A stretch of DNA of 64,000 nt, taken from assembly GCF_000507185.2 (NCBI RefSeq), contig NZ_AYTM02000002.1:5925501-5989500 (forward strand). Reading direction: 5' to 3'. Both the position numbers and the translations under genes were made by a program. Numbering within the stretch: the first letter of the stretch is position 1; every line of letters begins with the position of its first letter. This stretch comes from Pseudomonas syringae KCTC 12500. Its GTDB lineage: Bacteria > Pseudomonadota > Gammaproteobacteria > Pseudomonadales > Pseudomonadaceae. Below are positions 7,098 through 16,286 of the stretch, in pieces. Under the pieces are notes generated by a model that searched no databases, was not told the origin of the DNA, and worked only from the letters and a program-made list of their open reading frames with translations.

Positions 7098-8195
7098 CTA
7101 CACCAACTCACTGTCCTTGATATTGGCAATCGGCCCGAGAATGGCTGGATCGAAGTCGCGGAGTGCCGCGCCCTGACGCAACAACTCTGGCAGGTCCGGG
7201 TTGGCCAGTGCCCCCTTGCCCACCGCGATGATGTCGGCACCGTCGCGAAGCACCTGTTCGGCTTTTTGCGGATCGTGCAGGCCACCATTGGCGATCAGCG
7301 TGACATCCGGCGCGTAGCGACGGGCCAGTTCGACCAGGCTGGCTTGACCCTGGGCAAACGCCGGCTGCCATGCTTCGTGTTCGGTCACATGGATGTAATC
7401 GACTCCGGCATCGGCCAGCGCAGCGAAAATGATTTCGGCATCGCGTTCGCCCCCCGCCCATTTGTGCTGAAAGTCGTTGACCTTGCCTTGTGAGAGACGC
7501 ACGCCCACCGGTGCCTGCCCGGCGACTTTTTTCACTGCGGCGATGACCTCGAGCGTCAGTCGCAGACGCTGTCCGACCTCACCGCCCCATTGATCGGTGC
7601 GTTGATTGCTGTAATCGGTCAAAAACTGATCCAGCAGGTAGCCGTTCGCACCATGTATCTCGACACCGTCAAAGCCTGCAGTGCCGATAGCCAGTTGCGC
7701 CGCGTGGGCGAACCCTTCAATGGCCTCGGCAATATCCTTGTCACTCATCGCCCGCGGAATCCGGTAGCTGCCCGCGCCGTAATAGAACGCCATCTGTTCG
7801 CCCTTGGGACGAATGGCCGAAGGACCCACCGACTCGCTGACGAAGCGATTAGCCTGACTGAGCGCACCGGCGTGCATGAGCTGCGCAATCATGATACTGC
7901 CATGGCGGTGCACAGCATCGGTCGTGGCACGCCAGGCCTGAGCTTGCTCGTCATCGGTGAGCCCGGGCTGGAAGCGGTAGCCTTGGGAAGAACTGCGATC
8001 GGTGTAGTTGCCCTCGGTGATGATCAGGCCAAAACCGCCCTTGGCGAACCGCTCGTAGTAGCGCGCCATGGTCTGCGTTGCACTGCCCTGCTCGTCCGCG
8101 CTCACACGTGTCATGGGCGCCACCGCAAACCTGTTCTTCAGTTTCAGATGACCTCTATCGAACGGAGCTGTAACGTGTTTGTTTGTCTCGCTCAT
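7098..8195 (-). CDS. NADH:flavin oxidoreductase, old yellow enzyme family
   Basis: A 365-residue FMN-binding barrel protein. NRFAVAPMTR near residue 21 and VEIHGANGYLLDQF carry the conserved FMN and substrate-binding residues (His and Asn of HxxN). HVTEHEAW, TLIANGG and DIIAVGKGALANPDLP supply the later FMN-phosphate segments. It differs clearly from the nemA product 1.3 kb away, so this is a second, separate ene-reductase. It converges on the SDR-like gene and diverges from the LysR gene at 8335, which is its likely regulator. The physiological substrate is unknown. Confidence 0.9.
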   Translation of the reverse strand: MSETNKHVTAPFDRGHLKLKNRFAVAPMTRVSADEQGSATQTMARYYERFAKGGFGLIITEGNYTDRSSSQGYRFQPGLTDDEQAQAWRATTDAVHRHGSIMIAQLMHAGALSQANRFVSESVGPSAIRPKGEQMAFYYGAGSYRIPRAMSDKDIAEAIEGFAHAAQLAIGTAGFDGVEIHGANGYLLDQFLTDYSNQRTDQWGGEVGQRLRLTLEVIAAVKKVAGQAPVGVRLSQGKVNDFQHKWAGGERDAEIIFAALADAGVDYIHVTEHEAWQPAFAQGQASLVELARRYAPDVTLIANGGLHDPQKAEQVLRDGADIIAVGKGALANPDLPELLRQGAALRDFDPAILGPIANIKDSELV

Positions 8196-8334
8196 ACTTC
8201 AAATCCTCACTGTGCAGACCGGCTGCGAATTGCCCGCAGTCATTGACAGAACCTGCAGCAACGTTAAGGGCTGGCGCAGCCCATTGGAACCCGGCCGTGC
8301 AGATAAGGCGCTTTAACGAAAATGGATAGAATCC

Positions 8335-9237
8335 GTGCAAATATCTGATATAGAGGTGTTCGCCGCCATTGCCTCCAGCAGGAGCCTGTCGGAAGCGGCG
8401 CGTCGACTCGGGTTGTCGCCGATGGCAATCTCCAGACGTCTGGCTGCGCTGGAAAACGACCTGGGCGTCAGGCTGGTTCACCGCACCACCCGCTCGGTAT
8501 CACTGACGCCGGAAGGCGAAGTGTTTCTGCCGCATGCCAAAACCATGCTCCACGCCAGCGAAACCGCCCGTGCAACGCTGAAAGCCGATGCGGGTACGGC
8601 CAGTGGCGTATTGCGGGTCACTGCCCCCAGCGTGTTTGGTCAGACCGTCATCATGCCGCTGCTGCCTGCGTTGATGCAGGAAAATCCGGCACTGAGTATC
8701 GACCTGACGCTGTCGGACAGCATCGTGGACATCGCCGGGCTGGGCATCGATGTCGCCATTCGGATCGCCACGATACGTGACTCCGCGCTGGTGGCCAGAT
8801 CGCTGGCGCCCAACCCCCGAGTCGTGTGTGCAAGCCCCGACTACCTGGCACGGCACGGCCAGCCATCAATCCTTGACGAACTTCGTCAACACCCGTGCAT
8901 AACCTTGCATGCGATGCCTTACTGGCCGTTCATCAGAGAAGGCGAGCCGGTGGCCATTCGCGCTCAGGGGGCGTTCTCGGCCAACAGCGTCGAAGCGGTG
9001 CGCACGGCGTGCAAACAGGGCCTGGGGCTGGCGATGCTGACCTATTGGGATGTTCAGCAGGAAATCCGTGAAGGCAGCCTTCTGCAGATAACCTTCGAGG
9101 ACGTTATCCCCGAGCAGTTGTCTGTCACGGCGGTATTGCCAACCCGACAGCGCGTCCCTCACCGGGTACGCTTGTTCGTCGATCGCCTCGAAGCAGAGCT
9201 TGAGAGCAAGGCAGTTGCAGGCGGTGCCACGCTGTAG
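8335..9237 (+). CDS. LysR-family regulator, probably of the divergent oxidoreductase
   Basis: A 300-residue LysR protein: helix-turn-helix in residues about 1-60 (SDIEVFAAIASSRSLSEAARR, LSPMAISRRLAALE), followed by the effector domain with the frequent VRLVHRTTRSVSLTPEG linker. The start is a GTG at 8335; the nearby ATG at 8322 is out of frame. The gene is divergent from the flavin oxidoreductase with a 139-base gap, the classic LysR arrangement. A GC-rich hairpin (9243-9265) without a T-tract follows the stop. The inducer is unknown; an electrophile or quinone would fit the enzyme. Confidence 0.9.
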   Translation: MQISDIEVFAAIASSRSLSEAARRLGLSPMAISRRLAALENDLGVRLVHRTTRSVSLTPEGEVFLPHAKTMLHASETARATLKADAGTASGVLRVTAPSVFGQTVIMPLLPALMQENPALSIDLTLSDSIVDIAGLGIDVAIRIATIRDSALVARSLAPNPRVVCASPDYLARHGQPSILDELRQHPCITLHAMPYWPFIREGEPVAIRAQGAFSANSVEAVRTACKQGLGLAMLTYWDVQQEIREGSLLQITFEDVIPEQLSVTAVLPTRQRVPHRVRLFVDRLEAELESKAVAGGATL

Positions 9238-9296
9238 ACAAACGAACCGGCCTCTCGCCGGTTCGCGCTCCATCCGCGGCAATCAGATCATAGCCA

Positions 9297-10169
9297 TCAA
9301 GGCTTCCAGCTTCCGCCTTCGACGATGACCGCATTGGGGTCTGTGCCCTCGGCCAGCTCTGGGCGTACATACTGATCATAGAGCTTGAGCAGGTATTTCT
9401 CTTCGCCCAGCCTGGCCAGTTCGGTGTTCACCCAGTCGCGCAGTTCGATATTGCCTTTTTTGACGGCAGGAGCGATTGGCGCTTCGTCACCGAGTTTCTG
9501 CTCCAGCACGCGATAGCCGGGGTTTTTCTTCGCCCAGCTGAACAGCACCAGATTGTCCTGCGCATAGGCATCACCGCGACCATTGGCCAGCGCTTGCAGC
9601 GACTCGGAGTTTTTCTCGAACTTCAGCACTTTCCAGTCAGGATGATTTTTCGTCAGCCAGAGATCAGCCGTGGTGCCGATGGTGACGATGGTGGTCTTGC
9701 TCGCCAGATCGTCCAGCGTCTTGACCGGACTGGCTTGCGGCACCAGCGCCTGAACTGCAACACGCAGATTCGGGTTGGTGAAATCCACTGCCTCTCGACG
9801 TTCCGGCGTAACCGTCATGTTGGCCAGAATCAAATCTACCTTGTCGCTCTGCAGAAACGGTATGCGGCTGGCAGGTTCGACTACTACGAACTCGATCTTC
9901 TTCTCGTCGCCCAACAGGTCCTTGGCGAAACGCTTGCCCAGGTCAGTGTCGAAACCGACGTACTGGCCCTGCTCGTTGACGAAGCCAAAAGGCGGTTTAT
10001 CGCTGAACACGCCGACAATCAGCTTGTCGCGAGCCTTGATGGTTTCCAGGTAACTGCTGGACGGTGAAGGGGCAGCCTTGGCCACGGGCTTCTGCTCGGC
10101 AGGCTTGTCGCAACCCGCCATCAGGGTGAAGGCAATCAACGGTAATACGAGGGCAGTTTTGAAGCTCAC
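9297..10169 (-). CDS. Amino acid ABC transporter substrate-binding lipoprotein
   Basis: A 290-residue type-2 periplasmic binding protein. The N-terminus [20 protein letters not shown] is a lipoprotein signal with the modified cysteine at residue 20. The family hallmarks [26 protein letters not shown] and [11 protein letters not shown] follow, as in glutamate/cystine-type binding proteins. It is the last gene of a four-gene minus-strand operon (permease, permease, ATPase, binding protein), overlapping the ATPase gene by 4 bases. The ligand is a polar amino acid by family; which one cannot be told. Confidence 0.9.
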   Translation of the reverse strand: MSFKTALVLPLIAFTLMAGCDKPAEQKPVAKAAPSPSSSYLETIKARDKLIVGVFSDKPPFGFVNEQGQYVGFDTDLGKRFAKDLLGDEKKIEFVVVEPASRIPFLQSDKVDLILANMTVTPERREAVDFTNPNLRVAVQALVPQASPVKTLDDLASKTTIVTIGTTADLWLTKNHPDWKVLKFEKNSESLQALANGRGDAYAQDNLVLFSWAKKNPGYRVLEQKLGDEAPIAPAVKKGNIELRDWVNTELARLGEEKYLLKLYDQYVRPELAEGTDPNAVIVEGGSWKP

Positions 10170-10927
10170 GATGCTTTCCTTTTTGGCATGTTTTCCACGT
10201 AGGAGAACCTCTCCAGGAACTGCTGCGCGCGTGCGGTCTGCGGGGCGCTGAAGAAAGTTTCGGGGTCGTTCTGTTCCGCGATTCGGCCGCGGTCCATGAA
10301 CAGGATTCGGTCGGCCACCGCGCGCGCGAAGGCCATTTCGTGGGTGACGATGAGCATGGTCATCCCGCCCTGGGCGAGGTCGAGGATCACTTCCAGTACT
10401 TCCTTGACCATTTCCGGATCAAGGGCTGCGGTCACCTCATCGAACAGCATGACTTTGGGGTTCATGCACAGCGCACGCACGATAGCGATACGCTGCTGCT
10501 GGCCGCCGGACAGCTCGCGCGGATAGGCATCACGTTTTTCCGTCAGGCCCACCCGCTGCAGTAATGCCTCGGCCTGCTGACGAGCCTCGGCTGCACTACG
10601 TTTTTGCACGCGCAACGGGCCGAGCAGAATATTGTCGAGTACGGTCATGTGCGGAAACAGGTGATAGCTCTGAAAGACCATGCCGATTTGCTGCATGACC
10701 AGCCGCCAGTCGGCGTTGGCGGGCAGCGCCTTGCCGGCAAAGCGCAGGCTGCCGGCATGACCGAGTTCGAGGCCGTTGAGGCAGCGCAGCAATGTGCTCT
10801 TGCCGCACCCGCTGGGGCCAAGAATCACCACGACTTCGCCCTCTTTCACGCTCAGGTCGATGTCTCGGAGCACCGGAGTGTCACCGAAGTTTTTGCTGAA
10901 ACCGGACAGTTCGATCAATGTGCTCAT
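10166..10927 (-). CDS. Polar amino acid ABC transporter ATP-binding protein
   Basis: A 253-residue ATPase of the GlnQ/HisP class. Walker A is GPSGCGKST, the signature is LSGGQQQR, Walker B ends [14 protein letters not shown], and the switch His is in [10 protein letters not shown]. The sequence [13 protein letters not shown] is typical of polar amino acid importers. It energises the two permeases encoded upstream and overlaps both flanking genes by 4 bases, indicating translational coupling. Confidence 0.94.
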   Translation of the reverse strand: MSTLIELSGFSKNFGDTPVLRDIDLSVKEGEVVVILGPSGCGKSTLLRCLNGLELGHAGSLRFAGKALPANADWRLVMQQIGMVFQSYHLFPHMTVLDNILLGPLRVQKRSAAEARQQAEALLQRVGLTEKRDAYPRELSGGQQQRIAIVRALCMNPKVMLFDEVTAALDPEMVKEVLEVILDLAQGGMTMLIVTHEMAFARAVADRILFMDRGRIAEQNDPETFFSAPQTARAQQFLERFSYVENMPKRKAS

Positions 10928-11583
10928 GCGTGATTCCAGCGCCGTTCAAGCACACGCGAGGCGGCCGACAGCGGATAACAAACGATAAAAAAGAATAGAA
11001 ACAGGAAGCCGTAGATCAGCACCGATTCGTACGTGCGCTCGATGATCTGCTGGCCGACCTTGGTCACGTCCACGACTCCGATCAGGACGGCTAGCGAGCT
11101 GGTCTTGATGAGCCGCGTATAGACATTGATCACCGGCGGCGTCAGCCGCTTGAGTGCCTGTGGCAGCAGCACGCGACCATACAACTGGCCCAGACCAAGA
11201 CCGATTGCCAAGCCTGCTTCGCGTTGCCCGCGTGGAATCGAACGCAGCCCGCCGCGCACTACCTCACCGACCTCGCTGGCCCCCCACAAAGAAAGCACCA
11301 GGACCGCGCACCAGAACGCCGGAATGCTCAGGCCAAGGAAAATCGGTAACCCAAAGAAGAACAAGTACAGCCAGACCAGTACCGGAATCGCCCGGAACAG
11401 CTCCAGATAGATCCGCAACGGCACCTCCAGCCAGCGTTTGCCAAGGCTGCGCAGCACGCCGTAACACAGGCCGCCAAGACTGCTGAAGACGATTGCCAAC
11501 AGTGAAATCCCTAATGTGCGCCCTGCCCCCGTGATCAACTGCGGCGCAGACACCCACAACAACTCAAGACCCGAACTGGCCAT
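10924..11583 (-). CDS. Polar amino acid ABC transporter permease
   Basis: A 219-residue inner-membrane protein of the HisM/GlnP class, with about five hydrophobic segments. The coupling loop contains [19 protein letters not shown], then [19 protein letters not shown], the EAA motif that contacts the ATPase. It overlaps the ATPase gene by 4 bases and the preceding permease gene by 20 bases. The two permeases would form a heterodimeric channel. Confidence 0.92.
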   Translation of the reverse strand: MASSGLELLWVSAPQLITGAGRTLGISLLAIVFSSLGGLCYGVLRSLGKRWLEVPLRIYLELFRAIPVLVWLYLFFFGLPIFLGLSIPAFWCAVLVLSLWGASEVGEVVRGGLRSIPRGQREAGLAIGLGLGQLYGRVLLPQALKRLTPPVINVYTRLIKTSSLAVLIGVVDVTKVGQQIIERTYESVLIYGFLFLFFFIVCYPLSAASRVLERRWNHA

Positions 11584-12229
11584 GCTGGAGCCTCCTTTCC
11601 AGAAGACTGAGTAACAAAGACAGCGGCAGGAACAGCAACACGCACAGGCCGGTCATCACCGCGAGCATCTCGTAGGTTTTGTAATACAGGGCAATGTAGC
11701 TTTTGGTGGTGTAGAGAATTTCCGGCACCGCGACAGCCGAGACCACGGTGGTTTCCTTGAGCAGAAAGACGAAATTGGCGAACAGTGCCGGCAGGCTGAG
11801 GATGCCCGCCTGCGGCAGAATCACGTGGCGCAGTAACTGCCAGCGGGACAGTCCGATGGACAACCCCGACTCGATCTGAGCCTTGGGCACGGCCTCTATG
11901 CCAGCGCGCAGAATCTCGGTCAGGTAAGCACCGCCGAGAAAGGTCATCGCAATCACTGCCGACGCGAAACCCGACACGCGAATCCCCAGCGTCGGCAAGG
12001 CAAAATAGATGAAGAACAGTTGAATCAGCAATGGCGTGTTGCGTGCCAGCTCAACATAAATCGGCACCAGACGGTGCAGGACCGGCACCTTGAACGTGGC
12101 AATCGCAGCGTTAACGACCGCTACAGTAAGCGAGGTCAGGATTGCAATCAGCCCCACCTGAAGGGTGACACCAACGGCTTTGAGGAAGGCAGGCAAGGTG
12201 GAAATGGCAAATGCGTAATCGAAGGTCAT
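11564..12229 (-). CDS. Polar amino acid ABC transporter permease
   Basis: A 221-residue inner-membrane permease paired with the next gene. The ATG at 12229 (MTFDYAFAISTLPAFLKAVG) is chosen because the 13 extra residues of the longer frame do not look like family sequence. The EAA loop reads GIEAVPKAQIESGLSIGLS followed by HVILPQAGILSLPALFAN. It is the first gene of the minus-strand operon. An AT-rich 541-base region separates it from the divergent peptide-transport operon. Confidence 0.91.
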   Translation of the reverse strand: MTFDYAFAISTLPAFLKAVGVTLQVGLIAILTSLTVAVVNAAIATFKVPVLHRLVPIYVELARNTPLLIQLFFIYFALPTLGIRVSGFASAVIAMTFLGGAYLTEILRAGIEAVPKAQIESGLSIGLSRWQLLRHVILPQAGILSLPALFANFVFLLKETTVVSAVAVPEILYTTKSYIALYYKTYEMLAVMTGLCVLLFLPLSLLLSLLERRLQHGQFGS

Positions 12230-12770
12230 TGCTGGCCATCCACATCGAGGTACATGTACAGAAAACACATCAGGCGGGGCCTTGAACTTATGTATTGATA
12301 TATAGCTTAAACTTCTGTTTTTTATAAATTTAATATCTTTTTAGCATAAGCATAGAGCGCGAAAAATCACACACGTCTGAATTGTCATCTGACTGCGTCA
12401 GAAAAGTCTGAATACAGCTGGAAGCACTTCCTGCTCCCTATGCAATGACCTATCCAGAGCGGATGGGCTGCACAGTGGCAAAGACAGAAAGCCCCTCAAA
12501 TCGAGGGCTTTTTCGTTTTCGCCAACGCTGTTCGATGCCCGAAACAGCAAGCATTTGCAAAAATACTAATTAAGCATAATAAATCATCTTATAAATCATA
12601 AAATCCTATATTAGCTTAGAAGAAAAAAGACTTTTACAGCGTCCCCTCATAAGAATACGGTCTTAAGAAATCAGTGCTGAAGCACTGTGCTCGACTTGAA
12701 GAGGACCTTCCATGCGCCGTACACCGCCTTCGACTTTCTCAAATGGATTCGCGACCCGGAGCACAGTGCG
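12230..12770. promoter_or_regulatory. AT-rich divergent intergenic region
   Basis: This 541-base gap separates two divergent ABC-transporter operons and holds no convincing gene. It contains two AT-rich tracts (about 12290-12355 and 12555-12640) probably serving the two promoters. It also has a perfect inverted repeat TCTGAC-TGC-GTCAGA at 12388-12402, a plus-strand terminator-like hairpin at 12490-12515, and a 9-base direct repeat ATAAATCAT at 12579-12587 and 12591-12599 (12-base period). Confidence 0.6.
12490..12515 (+). terminator. Rho-independent terminator-like hairpin with no gene upstream
   Basis: AGCCCCTC-AAATC-GAGGGCT forms a 7-base stem with one bulged C, followed by TTTTTCGTTTTC. 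No plus-strand gene ends before it, since the nearest upstream gene is on the minus strand and starts at 12229. It may end a short unannotated transcript. Confidence 0.5.
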
Positions 12771-14402
12771 ATGACTGGGCGCCCTTTCCTCTCGCGCCTG
12801 CTGTTCGCCGCCGTCACAGCCATTACCCTGCTCGGCTGCTCACCTTCCGGCCAGGACGGCCAGGCAGCCAAAACCCTCAAGGTGGCGTTCTTCAGAGACA
12901 ACACCACGCTGGTCAGCCTTGACCCCTTTCAGGTTTACTGGCTGGAGCATCGGGTGGTGCTGCGCAATATTGCAGAGTCCCTGACCGATCAGGACCCGCA
13001 GACCGGCAAGATCATTCCCTGGCTGGCGGAGCGCTGGGAAATCAGTGACAACGCGCTGGAGTACACCTTTCACTTGCGCAAGGACGTGACCTTCAGCAAC
13101 GGCACACGTTTCGACGCTCAAGCGGTGAAGACGGCCTACGACGCGGACAAGTCGTTCGCCGCACAATTGCCAGCCACCTTCGGCGCCACTTACCTCAAAG
13201 GTTACGACCACGCAGAGGTGCTGGACGACTTCACCGTCAAACTGGTGCTGGCCCAACCCAATGCAGGCTTTCTGCAAGCCACCTCCACCACCAATCTCGC
13301 CATTCTTGCTCCAGAGTCCTACGCGCTCAGCGTCAAGCAGCGCTCGCTGGGTGCAATCATCGGCACCGGGCCATTCGTGCTGGAGCGCTACACCCCTGAA
13401 AGTGGTTTGCGCCTGACCAAACGCAAGGGCTATGCCTGGCCATCGGCCAATGCGCAGAACAAGGGCGAGGCGCATCTGGACGCGGTCGAGGTCAGCTACG
13501 TGCCGGAAGAAAGCGTACGTAACGGCCAGTTCGTTCAGGGGCAGGTCGATATCCTCTGGCCGCGCAATCCGTTCTCCGAGGTGGACCTCAGCCTGTTCAA
13601 GTCCAGGGGCGCGACCATTCAGAGCCGGTCGCTGCCAGGACCGGCCCTGAACCTGTATCCCAATACCCGCGGCAATCGCATCCTCGCCGATCGAAGCGTG
13701 CGTCTGGCGTTGCAAAAGGCAATCGACCGCAAGACCTACGCAGCCACCGTTTATAACCCGCAATTCCCGGTGGTCTCCGGCATCTACGACGTCACCACGC
13801 CGTTTTATAAAAGCCAGGCCGACAAACTGGCCTACGCCCCTCAAGGTGCAGAGCGCCTGCTCGACGCTGCGGGCTGGCAGAAAAACGCCGACGGCTATCG
13901 TTATAAAGAAGGCAAGCGACTGAAGCTGGCCTACAACCTTTCCCCCGCTGAAACCGCTGGTGATGTGCTGATTCAGGATCAACTGCGCAAGGTGGGTATC
14001 GAGCTCAAGCTCAACGTGGTGACCACCGCCGAATGGGCTGCGGCCAACGCGGCAGGCAACTATGATCTGACGTCCACCTACATGACCCGCGCCGACCCGA
14101 TCATCCTGCAGACCATCATCGACCCGCGCAGCGCCAACAGTTCGACACTGGCGACCAACCTTTACGCGCCGGAAACATTGCCCAAAGCCCTTGCGCTGTT
14201 CGACGCCGGGCTGACCGCCACGCAAAGCGAACAGCGCGCCCGGGCTTATGGCGAGTTGCAGGACCTGCTGGTCGACGAAGGCTCGGCGTTCCCGGTCTAC
14301 GAGCGGGTCTGGCAAGCCGCCACAGCGAAAAACGTACGCAATTTCCACTGGACGGCGGAAGGCTTTGCGCTGTTCAACGACATCGAGCTGGCAACGCCAT
14401 GA
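12771..14402 (+). CDS. Peptide/nickel-type ABC transporter substrate-binding lipoprotein
   Basis: A 543-residue SBP_bac_5 family binding protein. The ATG at 12771 gives a lipoprotein signal ending TLLGCSPSG and has GGAG 9 bases upstream, so it is preferred over the open frame from 12687. Landmarks include VLRNIAESLTDQDPQTGKIIPWLAERWE and YTFHLRKDVTFSNGTRFDAQ near the N-terminus. These proteins deliver peptides, opines, glutathione or metal chelates to DppBC-type permeases. It overlaps the permease gene by 4 bases in a four-gene operon. The ligand is not known. Confidence 0.9.
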   Translation: MTGRPFLSRLLFAAVTAITLLGCSPSGQDGQAAKTLKVAFFRDNTTLVSLDPFQVYWLEHRVVLRNIAESLTDQDPQTGKIIPWLAERWEISDNALEYTFHLRKDVTFSNGTRFDAQAVKTAYDADKSFAAQLPATFGATYLKGYDHAEVLDDFTVKLVLAQPNAGFLQATSTTNLAILAPESYALSVKQRSLGAIIGTGPFVLERYTPESGLRLTKRKGYAWPSANAQNKGEAHLDAVEVSYVPEESVRNGQFVQGQVDILWPRNPFSEVDLSLFKSRGATIQSRSLPGPALNLYPNTRGNRILADRSVRLALQKAIDRKTYAATVYNPQFPVVSGIYDVTTPFYKSQADKLAYAPQGAERLLDAAGWQKNADGYRYKEGKRLKLAYNLSPAETAGDVLIQDQLRKVGIELKLNVVTTAEWAAANAAGNYDLTSTYMTRADPIILQTIIDPRSANSSTLATNLYAPETLPKALALFDAGLTATQSEQRARAYGELQDLLVDEGSAFPVYERVWQAATAKNVRNFHWTAEGFALFNDIELATP

Positions 14403-15349
14403 GCCGCTATATCCTCAGTCGCATCGCGCAAGCGCTGCTGGTACTTTGGGGTGCCTACAGCGTCACCTATTTCATTCTGTACCTGCTGCCCGGCGACACC
14501 CTGTCGATCATGCTCAGCGCCTCGGGTGTCGAAATCGACTCACTTTCAGCGCAGGACCTCGCTCAGGCCAAGCTCTATTACGGGCTGGACCGAGGACTCT
14601 TCGAGCAATACGTCGATTTGCTATGGGGAGCCATGCACGGTGACTTCGGCAACTCGCTGACGCTCAATCGCCCGGTGTCGGAGTTGCTGATCGAACGTCT
14701 GCCTCAAACCCTGAGCCTCGCGGGGCTTGCCATTGTTCTGTCACTGATCGGCGGGATCGGTCTGGCGTATCTCACAGCCTACGTACGCTGGCAGCCCTTG
14801 AAGGTCGCCTTGTCACGACTGCCGTCGCTGGGCTTCTCGGTGCCGGTCTTCTGGATGGGCCTGCTGTTCATTCAACTGTTCGCGTTCACTCTTGGCTGGT
14901 TCCCGGCGACCGGCAATCAGGGTTTCTCAAGCCTGATATTGCCAGCCGTCACGCTGGCGATCCCTAGCGCCGCGGTGTACGCCCAGGTCCTGCAACGCGG
15001 CTTTCAGGGCGTCTGGAAAGAGCCCTACATCATCACCGCTTATGCCAAGGGCCTGACCCGCGCGCAGGTTCAAGCCCGCCATGCGTTCAAGAACGCTGCC
15101 CTGCCGCTGCTGACACTGATCGGCCTGCAGGTTGGCAACACAGTGTCCGGCGCGGTGCTGGTGGAGACCATTTTTGCCCGCTCCGGGGTCGGTCGACTTG
15201 CCCAGGAAGCCGTACTGCGTCAGGACATCCCGGTGGTACTGGCCATCGTTGCGGTCTCCGCAGCTGCGTTCGTCGTGGTCAATCTGATCGTTGACCTGCT
15301 GTATCCCGCGCTGGATCCGCGCATCGCCCATATGCCAAAGGTCTCCTGA
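14399..15349 (+). CDS. DppB-type ABC transporter permease
   Basis: A 316-residue inner-membrane permease. It starts MSRYILSRIAQALLVLWGAYSVTYF, the usual DppB/OppB beginning, and continues with LYYGLDRGLFEQYVDLLWGAMHGDFG. The C-terminal EAA region has TAYAKGLTRAQVQARHAFKNAALPLLT and LVETIFARSGVGRLA. It overlaps the binding-protein gene by 4 bases and pairs with the DppC-type permease that follows 4 bases after its stop codon. Confidence 0.94.
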   Translation: MSRYILSRIAQALLVLWGAYSVTYFILYLLPGDTLSIMLSASGVEIDSLSAQDLAQAKLYYGLDRGLFEQYVDLLWGAMHGDFGNSLTLNRPVSELLIERLPQTLSLAGLAIVLSLIGGIGLAYLTAYVRWQPLKVALSRLPSLGFSVPVFWMGLLFIQLFAFTLGWFPATGNQGFSSLILPAVTLAIPSAAVYAQVLQRGFQGVWKEPYIITAYAKGLTRAQVQARHAFKNAALPLLTLIGLQVGNTVSGAVLVETIFARSGVGRLAQEAVLRQDIPVVLAIVAVSAAAFVVVNLIVDLLYPALDPRIAHMPKVS

Positions 15350-15353
15350 AGAC

Positions 15354-16286
15354 ATGACTATCTTCGACAACCGCCTTGCGCGCCTGGCTCGCCTGGTTGC
15401 TTCCGGTGAAACCATTCCAGGTAAAACCGCACCTGCAGCGCTGTGGCGACGGCGCAGCAGCCTGAGCCGGATCGTGGAAGCCGCGCGCCCCCTGTTGCGG
15501 CGCCCGGGTTTTCTGCTGGCCGTGGCAATCGTCGCCTTTGCGCTGCTGGCCGCGCTGGCACCCCATCTCCTGAGCAGCTACGCACCTTATGCCACCTCGC
15601 CTGCCGACAAGCTCACCGCCCCCAATGCTGCGCACTGGTTTGGCACCGACGAGCTGGGCCGTGATCTTTATACCCGCGTGGTGCATGGCTCCAGCCTCTC
15701 GGTACAGGCCGCACTGCTGGCGGTTGGCATCGCCATGGCCGGCGGCTTGAGTCTGGGGGTGATTTCCGGTTTCGCAGGCGGGCGCATCGATGCGGTGATC
15801 ATGCGCCTGATCGATGTATTGCTGGCCCTGCCCGGCTTGCTACTGGCGCTGGCGATTGTCACAGCCATCGGGTTCGGCACCCTTCCGGTAGCCATAGCAG
15901 TAGGCGTAGGGATAATTCCCGGTTTCGCTCGCACCACCCGCGCAGAAGTGCTGCGGGTCAAGACGTTGCCCTACGTGGAAGCAGCACGTCTGGGCGGCGC
16001 GAGCTGGACCCGTACCCTGCTGCGACACATTCTGCCCAACGCCTGGGGCCCGGTGGCGGTGCTAGCCACACTGGACTTCGGCGCGGCGATTCTGGCGACG
16101 GCCGGGCTGAGCTTCCTCGGCTTTGGTGCTGAACCACCAGCAGCCGAATGGGGCACGCTGATCGCCAACGGTCGGCACTTTCTGATGACTGCGCCTTGGG
16201 TTTCGCTACTGCCTGGCTTGTTCGTGGTCGCTATCGTGTTCAGCTTTAACCACATCGCACGCACTCTGGAAGAGATTCAACGATGA
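15354..16286 (+). CDS. DppC-type ABC transporter permease
   Basis: A 310-residue inner-membrane permease. The ATG at 15354 lies just after the previous stop and is preferred to an in-frame start 63 bases upstream inside dppB-like sequence. HWFGTDELGRDLYTRVVHGS is the family hallmark, and LPYVEAARLGGASWTRTLLRHILPN is the EAA coupling loop. An N-terminal cytoplasmic stretch of about 45 residues precedes the first helix. It overlaps the ATPase gene by 4 bases. Confidence 0.94.
   Translation: MTIFDNRLARLARLVASGETIPGKTAPAALWRRRSSLSRIVEAARPLLRRPGFLLAVAIVAFALLAALAPHLLSSYAPYATSPADKLTAPNAAHWFGTDELGRDLYTRVVHGSSLSVQAALLAVGIAMAGGLSLGVISGFAGGRIDAVIMRLIDVLLALPGLLLALAIVTAIGFGTLPVAIAVGVGIIPGFARTTRAEVLRVKTLPYVEAARLGGASWTRTLLRHILPNAWGPVAVLATLDFGAAILATAGLSFLGFGAEPPAAEWGTLIANGRHFLMTAPWVSLLPGLFVVAIVFSFNHIARTLEEIQR

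Noticed and set aside
12840..14348. A 502-codon minus-strand frame opposite the peptide-binding protein
   Set aside because: Antisense shadow with no recognisable domain; the plus-strand gene has a lipoprotein signal and operon context.
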